From contig JAUSKU010000069.1 of the NCBI GenBank assembly GCA_030646755.1, positions 1 through 36,825 of the forward strand: 36,825 bases of DNA, given 5' to 3'. The notes under the pieces are model-generated. The model made no database searches, was not told the origin of the DNA, and saw only the letters and a program-made list of their open reading frames with translations. Origin of the DNA: Deltaproteobacteria bacterium (lineage in GTDB: Bacteria; Desulfobacterota; JAENJC01). Below, one piece after another: positions 7,518-14,548 of the stretch (the stretch's first letter is position 1; each line of letters opens with the position of its first letter). A program made the position numbers and the translations under genes.

Positions 7518-9104
7518 TTGGATTTAATAATAAACAATTTGCGAATAGCCGTTGAAAAAGACGGGATGGATGAATATCTAAAAGCCGCTTCACAAAGGCT
7601 GAAGATCAACGAACAAGATGTAAGATTCGTTAAAATCCTGAGCAAATCCCTTGATGCGAGTTGTGAAGATCAATTCTACTACGAACTTTCAATAGTTGTA
7701 ACCGCCCCTGATACCTTCGACAACAGCGAAAACCTCCCTGGATACATAGAAGATATAAAAGAAGATAGGCAAGCAAAAAAAAACAAGGAGAGGCCTATAA
7801 TAGTTGGTTTCGGTCCTGCCGGGATGTTCGCAGCCCTTGAGCTTATTGATTATGGGATTAAGCCTATAATATTTGAAAGAGGAAAAAAGATAGAAGAGCG
7901 CTCCATTGATGTTCAGAGATTTATTAAAGAAAGGGTGTTAGACCCTGAATCAAATATACAGTTTGGTGAGGGGGGGGCAGGTTCATACTCGGACGGGAAG
8001 CTGTTTTCCAGGACAAAGACTAAAAATTCGAAATATATAAACAGGGTGCTTGATACATTCATTAAATTTGGCGCCCCTGAAGAGATAGGGTACGTCAGCA
8101 AGCCCCATCTCGGGACCGACGTCCTGTGCCGTATAGTTCGCAATATCAGGAGCTATATCCTTGAAAGAGGCGGGGAGATACATTACGGCTCCAAACTGAC
8201 AGATATCATTATAACGGACGATAAGATCTCCGGTGTAGTTGTAAACGGGGAGAGGGAGTATCGTTCCTCAATCCTATATCTTGCTGTAGGGCATTCTGCC
8301 CGGGATTCATTCGAGATGTTTCAAAGGAAAGGGATTGCCATCGAGCAGAAGCCGATCTCTGTTGGTGTAAGAGTGGAACACCCTGTGGAGACTATCAACC
8401 TTATAAGGTATGGAAATAAGTATAAGGAGTTCTCTGGTATAGGTGCTGCCACCTATTCCTTTAACTACACCAACCGAAGGGTGGGAAGGGGAGTGAATAC
8501 CTTCTGCATGTGCCCTGGAGGAGAGGTAGTAAATGCCTCATCTGAAGACGGGATGGCGGTTGTAAACGGCATGAGCTACTCCGGCAGGTCTTCAGAATTT
8601 TCAAATTCAGCCCTTGTTGTGACCTGTCATACCAATGATTATAAATCAACAGATCCATTGGCCGGGATTGAGTTCCAGAGGGATATAGAGCGAAAGGCCT
8701 TTAATGCAGGAGGAGGAAGATGGGAAGTACCTGCCCAGAATCTGGTCGATTTTTTGTCTGGGAGGAGCTCGGTTGACCTGAATAAAAATTCGTTTAAGAT
8801 GGGGGCAGCATCTGCAGATATGAAAGAGATATTCCCGAAATTTATATCCGAGGCGCTTTTAAACGCATTCAAGAGTTGGGAAGAGGATTATCCATTGTTT
8901 GTCTCAGACCATGCTATTCTGTTAGGCGCAGAGACAAGGACCTCCTCCCCTGTAAGAATTAAACGGAGCGAAAGATATGAATCAGTAAATATAAAGAACC
9001 TATACCCGATAGGCGAAGGATCAGGGTATACAGGCGGCATAACGAGTTCAGCCGCTGATGCCATAAAGGCTGTGGAGGCAAGCCTGGCAACTATTGGGGG
9101 ATAA
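7518..9104 (+). CDS. COG2509-type FAD-dependent dehydrogenase
   Basis: A cytoplasmic flavoprotein of 528 residues from this start. An N-terminal small domain (about 1-85) precedes a dinucleotide-binding motif GFGPAG (97-102) and then GEGGAGSYSDGKL, characteristic of the uncharacterised FAD dehydrogenase group COG2509. The C-terminal GEGSGYTGGITSSAADA is the second FAD-contacting motif. The reaction is unknown. The start is uncertain: TTG 7518 is chosen because GAGGGG lies 7 bases upstream. An in-frame ATG at 7479 would add 13 residues, but it has no ribosome binding site and follows directly on a palindromic repeat. No partner genes are adjacent, so it is probably monocistronic or weakly linked to the upstream gene. 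Confidence 0.85.
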   Translation: MDLIINNLRIAVEKDGMDEYLKAASQRLKINEQDVRFVKILSKSLDASCEDQFYYELSIVVTAPDTFDNSENLPGYIEDIKEDRQAKKNKERPIIVGFGPAGMFAALELIDYGIKPIIFERGKKIEERSIDVQRFIKERVLDPESNIQFGEGGAGSYSDGKLFSRTKTKNSKYINRVLDTFIKFGAPEEIGYVSKPHLGTDVLCRIVRNIRSYILERGGEIHYGSKLTDIIITDDKISGVVVNGEREYRSSILYLAVGHSARDSFEMFQRKGIAIEQKPISVGVRVEHPVETINLIRYGNKYKEFSGIGAATYSFNYTNRRVGRGVNTFCMCPGGEVVNASSEDGMAVVNGMSYSGRSSEFSNSALVVTCHTNDYKSTDPLAGIEFQRDIERKAFNAGGGRWEVPAQNLVDFLSGRSSVDLNKNSFKMGAASADMKEIFPKFISEALLNAFKSWEEDYPLFVSDHAILLGAETRTSSPVRIKRSERYESVNIKNLYPIGEGSGYTGGITSSAADAIKAVEASLATIGG

Positions 9105-9128
9105 CGAGAGAAAAGGGCCAATTCTTTA

Positions 9129-9224
9129 CTATTTTTTCTTCTCTTGCTTCTTGATCTTTTTATCCTTAGCCGATAATAGTGGTTTCTTTTTAGTTTGTTT
9201 CTTTGCGTCCTGACCTTTACTCAT
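9129..9224 (-). CDS. Very small lysine-rich protein (31 residues)
   Basis: On the - strand, an ATG at 9224 is preceded by a good ribosome binding site (ACGGAGGAT, 9233-9240) at suitable spacing. The frame encodes 31 residues beginning MSKGQDAKKQTKKKPLLSAK, and it ends at TAG 9129-9131. About half of the residues are lysine, with no hydrophobic segment, so it should be soluble and nucleic-acid- or ribosome-friendly. Short MSKGQ...KK-rich proteins of this type recur in many bacteria without known function (recollection, not checked). It lies between convergent or unrelated genes and reads alone. Confidence 0.7.
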   Translation of the reverse strand: MSKGQDAKKQTKKKPLLSAKDKKIKKQEKKK

Positions 9225-9301
9225 TTTTTTATCCTCCGTTTAGTAACTTTATACGTTCACTTTATATCATAGCTTTTATCAAACTAAAAGTCTAAAATAT
9301 T

Positions 9302-10084
9302 TTAAAACCCCTCATCCTCCCCCAGATACCGCCACTGCCCGACAGGAAGGTTTCCAAGCTTCACCTTGCCTATCCTTATCCGTCTGAGGCCTGTTACCTT
9401 TAACCCGACAAGTTCGCACATCCTTCTGATCTGACGCTTCTTTCCCTCTTTCAGGATAAAGCACAACTGGTCCTCATTCTGCCTGGAGACCTTAGCAGGC
9501 TTGAGGGGCTTGCCGTCAAGGGAAAGGCCGAAGTTTAAGAGATTAAGACCCTTTTCAGCAAGAACTCCTTCAAAGCGCACAAGGTACTCCTTCTCCACAT
9601 CGGAGTCCTCGCCAATCAACTGCCTGGCAATTCTCCCGTCCTGGGTAAGGACCAGAAGCCCGGTAGAATCTATATCAAGCCTACCGGCTGGTGCAAGGCC
9701 GCGCAGGTGGGAAGGATTGGAACTTATAGAAGAACGGTCTCCCTTAAACCTGCTTTCCCTTTTGATGAGCGACACAGCTGGTGCATAACCCTTCTCCGGC
9801 TGACCTGATACGTAACCTACAGGCTTGTTGAGAAGAATAGTAACGGCTCCGCTCAGTTCTTTATCTGCCTTTTCATCCAGTGTTATATCCTGATCAGGAT
9901 AGACCTTTGTCCCAAGGGTGGAGACCCTCTCACCGTCAACATATACCAAGCCGCGCTCTATGAATACATCCGCCTCTCGCCTGGAACACAGACCCTTCTC
10001 TGCCATCAGTTTTGAAAGCCTTATCTTTTCCAAAACCTCAGTTTCCTGTCCCGTAAAGCGGATACTTCTGCCTGGACGTACCAC
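9302..10084 (-). CDS. RsuA/RluB/RluF-family rRNA pseudouridine synthase
   Basis: The protein converts a specific uridine in rRNA to pseudouridine. An S4 RNA-binding domain occupies about residues 21-68 ([18 protein letters not shown]). The catalytic domain follows, with the active-site aspartate D137 in [13 protein letters not shown] and the [11 protein letters not shown] motif near the C-terminus. Both are signatures of the RsuA family. I cannot tell which rRNA position it modifies; the layout is closest to RluB/RluF (23S). The start is uncertain: GTG 10084 gives 260 residues, but AAGGAGG is rather far upstream. TTG 10033, preceded by CTGAGG, would remove 17 residues that lie before the S4 domain. 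Confidence 0.9.
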   Translation of the reverse strand: MVRPGRSIRFTGQETEVLEKIRLSKLMAEKGLCSRREADVFIERGLVYVDGERVSTLGTKVYPDQDITLDEKADKELSGAVTILLNKPVGYVSGQPEKGYAPAVSLIKRESRFKGDRSSISSNPSHLRGLAPAGRLDIDSTGLLVLTQDGRIARQLIGEDSDVEKEYLVRFEGVLAEKGLNLLNFGLSLDGKPLKPAKVSRQNEDQLCFILKEGKKRQIRRMCELVGLKVTGLRRIRIGKVKLGNLPVGQWRYLGEDEGF

Positions 10085-10381
10085 CGTGGAAATATTATCA
10101 ACCTCCTTACCATAACAATCGTAAGCCGGAAAGAGTTAAAGGCTATCTCATTCAGTCTTGATTTTTTGAGATTCCACCTGGCGTGGATTATATCTCACTA
10201 AACCTGCTTATTGCAAGCGGCGTTCTACGCGTTTTTTTGAGGATGTTAATTTTTTCGGGGCAGGAAGACGTCTCTCTCAGGTAAGCTGGCGCGATTAAAA
10301 GAGATACAGGAAGAAAGTTTGATTCTCTATAATGCCTATTTTGGGCACCTTCGCCGATACTCGAATCGGCAAAGGTATGTG
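10085..10381. other. Non-coding stretch between the pseudouridine synthase and cytochrome genes
   Basis: About 300 bases with no convincing reading frame on either strand. It holds the AAGGAGG upstream of the pseudouridine synthase and, at 10347-10376, a hairpin just past the cytochrome stop. I see no tRNA, riboswitch or clear terminator in it. Confidence 0.5.
10347..10376 (-). other. Hairpin just downstream of the cytochrome cluster
   Basis: Arms ACCTT-C-GCCGAT (10347-10358) and ATCGGC-A-AAGGT (10365-10376) pair with one mismatch around a 6-base loop, directly after the last cytochrome stop on the - strand. A stable 3' end is likely. There is no T-run on either side, so it is not a standard intrinsic terminator. 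Confidence 0.5.
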
Positions 10382-10771
10382 TCAGTTACTCTTGGTGAGA
10401 GGCGCCTTCTTCTCTATGTGGCATTTTTTGCACTCATAAAGAGGGAACGCCCTCGGGCTGTTATGGCAATCAGGGGCACCGCAAAACTGGCCTGTCATAT
10501 TCTTCTTCATATTGATATCGTTTGCCCCTCGTTTGTCCTTGAATAACTTTGGGTGACAATCATTACATTTGTAAATGTCCTCATGGCGGTCATGGGGAAA
10601 GACTGCCGGTGCCATCCCCGCCTTTTTCAAACTTCCCGCCTTGTCATCAAACACCATATTCCCCAGTTTTGCGTAAACAACTGACGACGATGCAAGGATA
10701 AGGGTAATAGCTATAATGAGGTGCTTCTTGCTCTTAGCTATTTTGCAACCGCCTTCGGCTTGGTGTGGCAC
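10382..10771 (-). CDS. Triheme c7-type cytochrome, short form
   Basis: Periplasmic electron carrier with three heme-binding motifs: C69-NDC-H73, C97-GAPDC-H103 (the rarer CX4CH spacing) and C114-KKC-H118. Upstream histidines in FPHDRH can serve as distal ligands. A hydrophobic export signal (about residues 18-34) ends at VYA. It closely resembles the first cytochrome of this cluster (GANDI.MKK..... shared). The start is unclear: no ATG, GTG or TTG lies near the signal peptide except GTG 10771, which lies 34 bases inside the upstream cytochrome gene and lacks a good ribosome binding site. Translation may be coupled to the upstream gene. It is the third and last gene of the cluster. Confidence 0.85.
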   Translation of the reverse strand: MPHQAEGGCKIAKSKKHLIIAITLILASSSVVYAKLGNMVFDDKAGSLKKAGMAPAVFPHDRHEDIYKCNDCHPKLFKDKRGANDINMKKNMTGQFCGAPDCHNSPRAFPLYECKKCHIEKKAPLTKSN

Positions 10772-11379
10772 CTGTTGCAGTCGGAGAGAGGGAAGGCTAC
10801 CTTGCCGTGGCATCTTCCGCACCAGTTACCCCCAGCTATCCCGCTCATGGTCATGTTATTCTGTCCCGCTGCCATCTTAAATATCTTCTCATGGCATCCC
10901 TCGCAGGCAAACCAATAGGTATGAATTGCATGGGGATAGACCACATCATTGACAAAATCGCTTTTTACAACTATCGGCACATCCATATCCAGCGGTTCAT
11001 CATCTTCAGTCGCCTTGGGGTCGAGGGAGTGCCTTGGCGTTATGATCTTCTCTTTAACTGCCTTTGCCCAGTCTACAAGCCCATATTTATCCTTTGGAAC
11101 TATTATTGCCGCAAGCGCAGCAGGATGCCAGCCTGCTCCTGCCTTTGCCGCCTCGCTGGCAACCCCTGACTTGGTTACGTCGCCGGTGCCCGCCAAGTTA
11201 CCCTTACTGTCCAGGTACAATATGCTTTTCGGATCCCTCGGATCTACTACGGTGACTGGTTGAGCAGATTTGGGCTGTTCGACGGCTTTTTCTTTCTGTA
11301 TTGGCCCAGCTCCGCTTATGAATGCTGCTAAAATAACCAGGGTGCCTACCCTGGGGATTAATTTCATCGGATTCTTCAT
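10738..11379 (-). CDS. Triheme c7-type cytochrome, long form
   Basis: A 213-residue exported protein with an N-terminal hydrophobic signal (about residues 11-24). An unrecognised region of about 125 residues follows, including VPKDKYGLVDWAKAV. A C-terminal three-heme module has CEGCH at 159-163, CGRCH at 187-191 and CNRCH at 201-205. PHAIHTYW just before the first heme supplies likely axial histidines. The module matches the triheme c7 family known from Geobacter-type electron transfer chains. The N-terminal region is shared with the lipoprotein cytochrome at 13246-13899 (PKD.(H/Y)GLV.W). The gene is second in a three-cytochrome cluster, 39 bases after the first, so a joint role in periplasmic electron transfer is likely. 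Its redox partners are not visible. Confidence 0.88.
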   Translation of the reverse strand: MKNPMKLIPRVGTLVILAAFISGAGPIQKEKAVEQPKSAQPVTVVDPRDPKSILYLDSKGNLAGTGDVTKSGVASEAAKAGAGWHPAALAAIIVPKDKYGLVDWAKAVKEKIITPRHSLDPKATEDDEPLDMDVPIVVKSDFVNDVVYPHAIHTYWFACEGCHEKIFKMAAGQNNMTMSGIAGGNWCGRCHGKVAFPLSDCNRCHTKPKAVAK

Positions 11380-11418
11380 TTTTTCTCTCTCCTTTCCCGA
11401 ATATCTAAGACTTTAAAG

Positions 11419-11787
11419 TTATTTTACAGCCTGAGGCAGAGGATATGGAGGTACAGGGCCGTCCCAGGAATGACAGCGGTCACAGGAAAGCGCATCCCAT
11501 GCAATAACGCCATTATGACACTTGCCGCAGGCTTCACCATCCATTATCTTTTTCATACTTATATCATTGGCTCCCCTCTGCAGGATGAATATATCCTCGT
11601 GGCAGACCTTGCATTTAAACCTGATCCTGTGGAACCAGTGAGGGAACATGACAGGCTTGACCCCTGCCTTTTTCAGACTCTCCAGCTTTTTACCCATTAC
11701 AATATCGCCGTATTCTGCATAACCTAAGTTGGCGGCAGCAATCCCGACGATAAAGAACAGTGACAAAAGAACTACTATCCTCTTCAT
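11419..11787 (-). CDS. Triheme c7-type cytochrome, short form (first in cluster)
   Basis: A 122-residue preprotein. A Lys/Arg start and hydrophobic core end with GYA-E near residue 24, a signal peptidase I type site. Three CXXCH motifs are at 59-63, 87-91 and 102-106, with FPHWFH supplying likely distal histidines. The mature part is about 98 residues, typical of small triheme c7 cytochromes that move electrons through the periplasm. ATG 11787 is chosen because AGGAT/GGAGGA lies 8 bases upstream; an in-frame ATG at 11808 lies before that site. It is the first gene of the leftward cluster and is probably driven by a promoter at 11834-11860. Confidence 0.9.
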   Translation of the reverse strand: MKRIVVLLSLFFIVGIAAANLGYAEYGDIVMGKKLESLKKAGVKPVMFPHWFHRIRFKCKVCHEDIFILQRGANDISMKKIMDGEACGKCHNGVIAWDALSCDRCHSWDGPVPPYPLPQAVK

Positions 11788-11833
11788 TATGTTTATCCTC
11801 CATTTCATTATAGATTGAAATTTGAGTGATATT

Positions 11834-11860
11834 CTTATAATATCGCCATAGAGTTGTCAA
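11834..11860 (-). promoter_or_regulatory. Putative sigma70 promoter of the cytochrome cluster
   Basis: Read on the - strand: TTGACA (complement of 11855-11860), a 15-base spacer, then TATAAG (complement of 11834-11839). The -35 is perfect and the -10 good, but the spacer is shorter than usual. The predicted start lies about 40 bases before the first cytochrome ATG. Confidence 0.45.
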
Positions 11861-12032
11861 GAGAAAATTAAGATTTTGTGTTTTTTGGATTTTTTATTAA
11901 TAATTCCAATATGTTAGATAATGCCGAGTTTTTACGAGTGCATCAACTTTAGGTGAAATAGCAAATCCGGTTGTGTTGAAACTACCAATCATGTTACTAT
12001 TCCCAAGGTTTTATTGGAGATAAAGGTAAGGA

Positions 12033-12779
12033 ATGGATATGAACGATTTGTCTGAGGACGCTTCGTTCTTCTCTGAGATATGTTCTGAGAAGTGCGGAGG
12101 TCTGTGCTGCGACCCATGGTGGGGGATAATCTCTTTTCAGATAATCAAGGAAGGGGGACTATCAAATCTCAACGCCTTCAGGACCGAGATAATAAAAGGG
12201 ATAAATGCCCGGGCGCAGAGGATAGTGGATGGGTATGTAACAAGGGAGTTACAGCCGAATCATCTGTTTAGCCGTCCTGAAAGATATAACGTCACTGTCA
12301 GGGATATTAAGACGGGCGGAAAGAGCCTGCTCATAAACGTCATGGCCATGTTTGCCTTCCGCTGCCGTTATCTTTCGGAAGCGAAGGTCTGCATGATACA
12401 TCCTTCCATAACAGGTGGAGAGGATATCCGCCCCCCTCATTGCGGCTTTATGGGGTCTTTAAGGGTGAAACCCGGCGAGAAAGGTTACTGCCGGATCATC
12501 CATGCTGCAGAATCTCGAACAGCAGACAGCAATACAATAACTGCTGCGATAGAGGTTGAAAAGGGTGCAAGTATCAAGCATTACACTGAAGGGTTTCCTA
12601 CAGCTGAGATGGCTGCTGACAGAGTTATAGAGCAGTTGAAGGATTACGGAGCCAGGCATCTGAATCAACCACTGCCGCAGAAGAGGCAGCCTGTTCCGGG
12701 AAGGAATGAGCCATGCTATTGCGGGAGCGGGAAAAAATACAAGGTTTGCCATGGAGGTAATATTGAAAATAAGATTTGA
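12033..12779 (+). CDS. Cysteine-rich YkgJ-like protein with C-terminal SEC-C motif
   Basis: A soluble 248-residue protein. The N-terminus has a cluster C17, C21, C25, C26 (CSEKCGGLCC), and further cysteines follow in the middle (FRCRY...VCMIHP). This pattern recalls the YkgJ/CxxCxxxxC zinc- or iron-sulfur-binding group. The C-terminus ends in a complete SEC-C motif: C228, C230, C239 and H240 within GRNEPCYCGSGKKYKVCHG. SEC-C binds zinc and is found in SecA and many accessory proteins. Function is unknown; metal binding is likely. The start ATG 12033 follows AAGGTAAGG. It diverges from the cytochrome cluster, and the next small gene overlaps its end. Confidence 0.75.
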   Translation: MDMNDLSEDASFFSEICSEKCGGLCCDPWWGIISFQIIKEGGLSNLNAFRTEIIKGINARAQRIVDGYVTRELQPNHLFSRPERYNVTVRDIKTGGKSLLINVMAMFAFRCRYLSEAKVCMIHPSITGGEDIRPPHCGFMGSLRVKPGEKGYCRIIHAAESRTADSNTITAAIEVEKGASIKHYTEGFPTAEMAADRVIEQLKDYGARHLNQPLPQKRQPVPGRNEPCYCGSGKKYKVCHGGNIENKI

Positions 12780-13152
12780 GGTTGGGGATCCGCGTAACTT
12801 TGATTCCGGGGACGGAACAAACACCTTTATTGGCGAAACTGTTGAAGGTCTTCAAGGCTTCCGTGAAATAGGAGAAGATAAGGAGTTTTGGTTTGTTTCT
12901 AACTGCAAACCCATATCATTCGAAGAGATGCGTTTCAGCAGCCTTCTATTGATATCCAGATATAAGACCAAAAAAGAGCCTATGGAGCTCTTGAACAGCG
13001 GAGAAAAGGTGGTCTTCAATGGGGCATGGAGACAGGACGGGGGTGTTTGGGATCAGGAATCGCTTCAGGCTGCCAGGGAAGGGAGGTTGCCGATTACAGG
13101 AGTTGTTGTTGTCAACGCTACACGCGTCCCGGAAACAGAAGAGATAAAGTAA
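12763..13152 (+). CDS. Small protein of unknown function
   Basis: I do not recognise this protein. It is about 129 residues, soluble, mixed alpha/beta, with no Cys cluster, signal or membrane segment. A middle stretch (KEFWFVSNCKPISFEEMRF) and the C-terminal ITGVVVVNATRVPE look like core strands of a small globular domain. The start TTG 12763 has GGAGG five bases upstream. An ATG at 12751 in the same frame would add four residues but lies before that site. The gene overlaps the end of the SEC-C gene in another frame by 17 bases, so the two are probably one transcript. Confidence 0.65.
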   Translation: MKIRFEVGDPRNFDSGDGTNTFIGETVEGLQGFREIGEDKEFWFVSNCKPISFEEMRFSSLLLISRYKTKKEPMELLNSGEKVVFNGAWRQDGGVWDQESLQAAREGRLPITGVVVVNATRVPETEEIK

Positions 13153-13245
13153 CAGGGCCTGCCCGACTGCGTTAAAATGTCAAGGATTGACTAACAGGAT
13201 TTTTTATCTCAATTTTTTATCCCAGAAGACCTTGACCGCTCTGAG

Positions 13246-13899
13246 CTAAAGGTTCTTTATGAGGGTATGACAGCGTCTGCAATTCTCGTCAGGGCCGAAA
13301 GGAAAAGCCACCTTCCCGTGGCACCTCCCGCAGAACTCCCCTTTCTCTATTGCCGTCATTGACATAGGATTGGCTCCCACCTCCGCTTTGAATATCTTGG
13401 GATGACAATTATTGCAGCTCAACCAGTAGGTATGGAGGGCATGAGGGAAAAGGACATCTGCCATAATGCCGACCTTGGCCTGGAAGACGATGAAATTCAG
13501 TTTATAAGACCCTTCATCTTTTTCCTTTTTCTCATATATGTAATCCCTTGGTTCTATATACCTCATAATTGCTGCCAGGCTCCAGTTTACAAGACCGTGC
13601 TGATCCTTTGGGAGGATACTTAAAGCAATAGGACCTCCCGGCTCAATAGAAGTCCTCTTGCTTATCCCGTATTTCTCCCACCGTTGAAAAAACAGACGTC
13701 CGTATTCCTTTTGGGAGGCTGAGCAGTTAGATCTAAGGCTTTCTATGCATTTGAACTTATATCTGATTGGCTTTTCCGGCTGTTTTGAGACAGGCATGGG
13801 TGGCTCCGAGACGACCTTGGGATTCCCACTTCCACACCCAACCATTAACAATAAGGACAATATCAAGGTCACACATTTTAAAGGCAGCCTTTTATACAT
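13246..13899 (-). CDS. Triheme c7-type cytochrome lipoprotein, long form
   Basis: A 217-residue lipoprotein cytochrome. The signal peptide ends in a lipobox (LMVGC, lipidated C22), so it should be membrane-anchored on the periplasmic or outer-membrane face. After a Pro/Lys-rich linker comes a region shared with the long cytochrome at 10738-11379 (LPKDQHGLVNW), followed by the triheme module: CNNCH 162-166, CGRCH 190-194 and CRRCH 207-211, with FPHALHTYW before the first heme. C51 and C59 in the middle are extra and could form a disulfide. It lies apart from the three-cytochrome cluster but faces the same way. A TTGACT-17-TAACAT promoter-like pair (13913-13941) is nearby but would leave a leader of only about 7 bases. 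Confidence 0.9.
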   Translation of the reverse strand: MYKRLPLKCVTLILSLLLMVGCGSGNPKVVSEPPMPVSKQPEKPIRYKFKCIESLRSNCSASQKEYGRLFFQRWEKYGISKRTSIEPGGPIALSILPKDQHGLVNWSLAAIMRYIEPRDYIYEKKEKDEGSYKLNFIVFQAKVGIMADVLFPHALHTYWLSCNNCHPKIFKAEVGANPMSMTAIEKGEFCGRCHGKVAFPFGPDENCRRCHTLIKNL

Positions 13900-13977
13900 A
13901 CATCTTTTTTATATGTTACTTTGGGGGAAATATCAAGTCAAAAAAAACTGGCATAGGCTTATGCTAAAAATATGCTT

Positions 13978-14508
13978 TTATTGCTTTTGCTTTATTGGTG
14001 CATAAGGAAGGATTGTAACCAGGTCTTTTATCTCTTCGTACTGCTTATTGCTTATCCCTGCCAGTGAGAGCTCCTCTACCTTTTTAAAACCTTCGTTCCT
14101 ATTTCTATACTCAATAACAGAATTTGACTCTTTTGAAGACATTCCCGGTAGTTTTTTTAGGGCACCCTCTGTAGCTGAGTTTATATCTACCAGGACCCTC
14201 AGGTCGCTCTTGTCAAAGAGGGTAAGGTTGGGCTCTATCTTTGCAAACAGTCCCTCGCTGACACCCTTTGCCCTTTTGAGCTCAGAGACCGCCTTGAAGC
14301 CTCCTATCTCCTCCCTTAACTTCACAATCCTGTGGGCGGTAACGTCCCCTATCCCTGGGAGAATGGAGAAATCTGCCTCTGATGCGGAATTAATATTAAG
14401 CTTTCCGGTCCATACCCTCCTGGTCGTATCCTTCGAATCTGCAAAGGAGACAACCGAAACGAAAAGGAATACTGTAAGCAGGATGCCCAACCTTCTTGAT
14501 CTTCTCAT
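13978..14508 (-). CDS. ComEA-like protein with two helix-hairpin-helix domains
   Basis: A 176-residue protein with an N-terminal hydrophobic segment (about 7-23, Arg-rich before it) ending SFA-D, so it is exported or anchored. Two helix-hairpin-helix DNA-binding repeats follow: about 38-95 (INSASEADFSILPGIG) and about 108-165 (INSATEGALKKLPGMS). ComEA proteins bind incoming DNA at the cell surface during natural transformation, and most have one such domain; two copies are unusual. ATG 14508 is chosen because AGGAGG is 5 bases upstream, which places the signal at the very N-terminus. No other com genes are visible. It lies downstream of the methyltransferase gene, probably on the same transcript. 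Confidence 0.85.
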   Translation of the reverse strand: MRRSRRLGILLTVFLFVSVVSFADSKDTTRRVWTGKLNINSASEADFSILPGIGDVTAHRIVKLREEIGGFKAVSELKRAKGVSEGLFAKIEPNLTLFDKSDLRVLVDINSATEGALKKLPGMSSKESNSVIEYRNRNEGFKKVEELSLAGISNKQYEEIKDLVTILPYAPIKQKQ

Positions 14509-14548
14509 AACAACCTCCTGAAATAGTATTTTTACAACAATTTCAAGA

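Noticed and set aside
10347..10376. Hairpin as a rho-independent terminator of the cytochrome cluster
   Set aside because: Good stem, but no T-run follows on the - strand.
13913..13941. TTGACT-17-TAACAT as promoter of the cytochrome lipoprotein
   Set aside because: It would leave a leader of about 7 bases without a ribosome binding site, so it is not listed as a feature.
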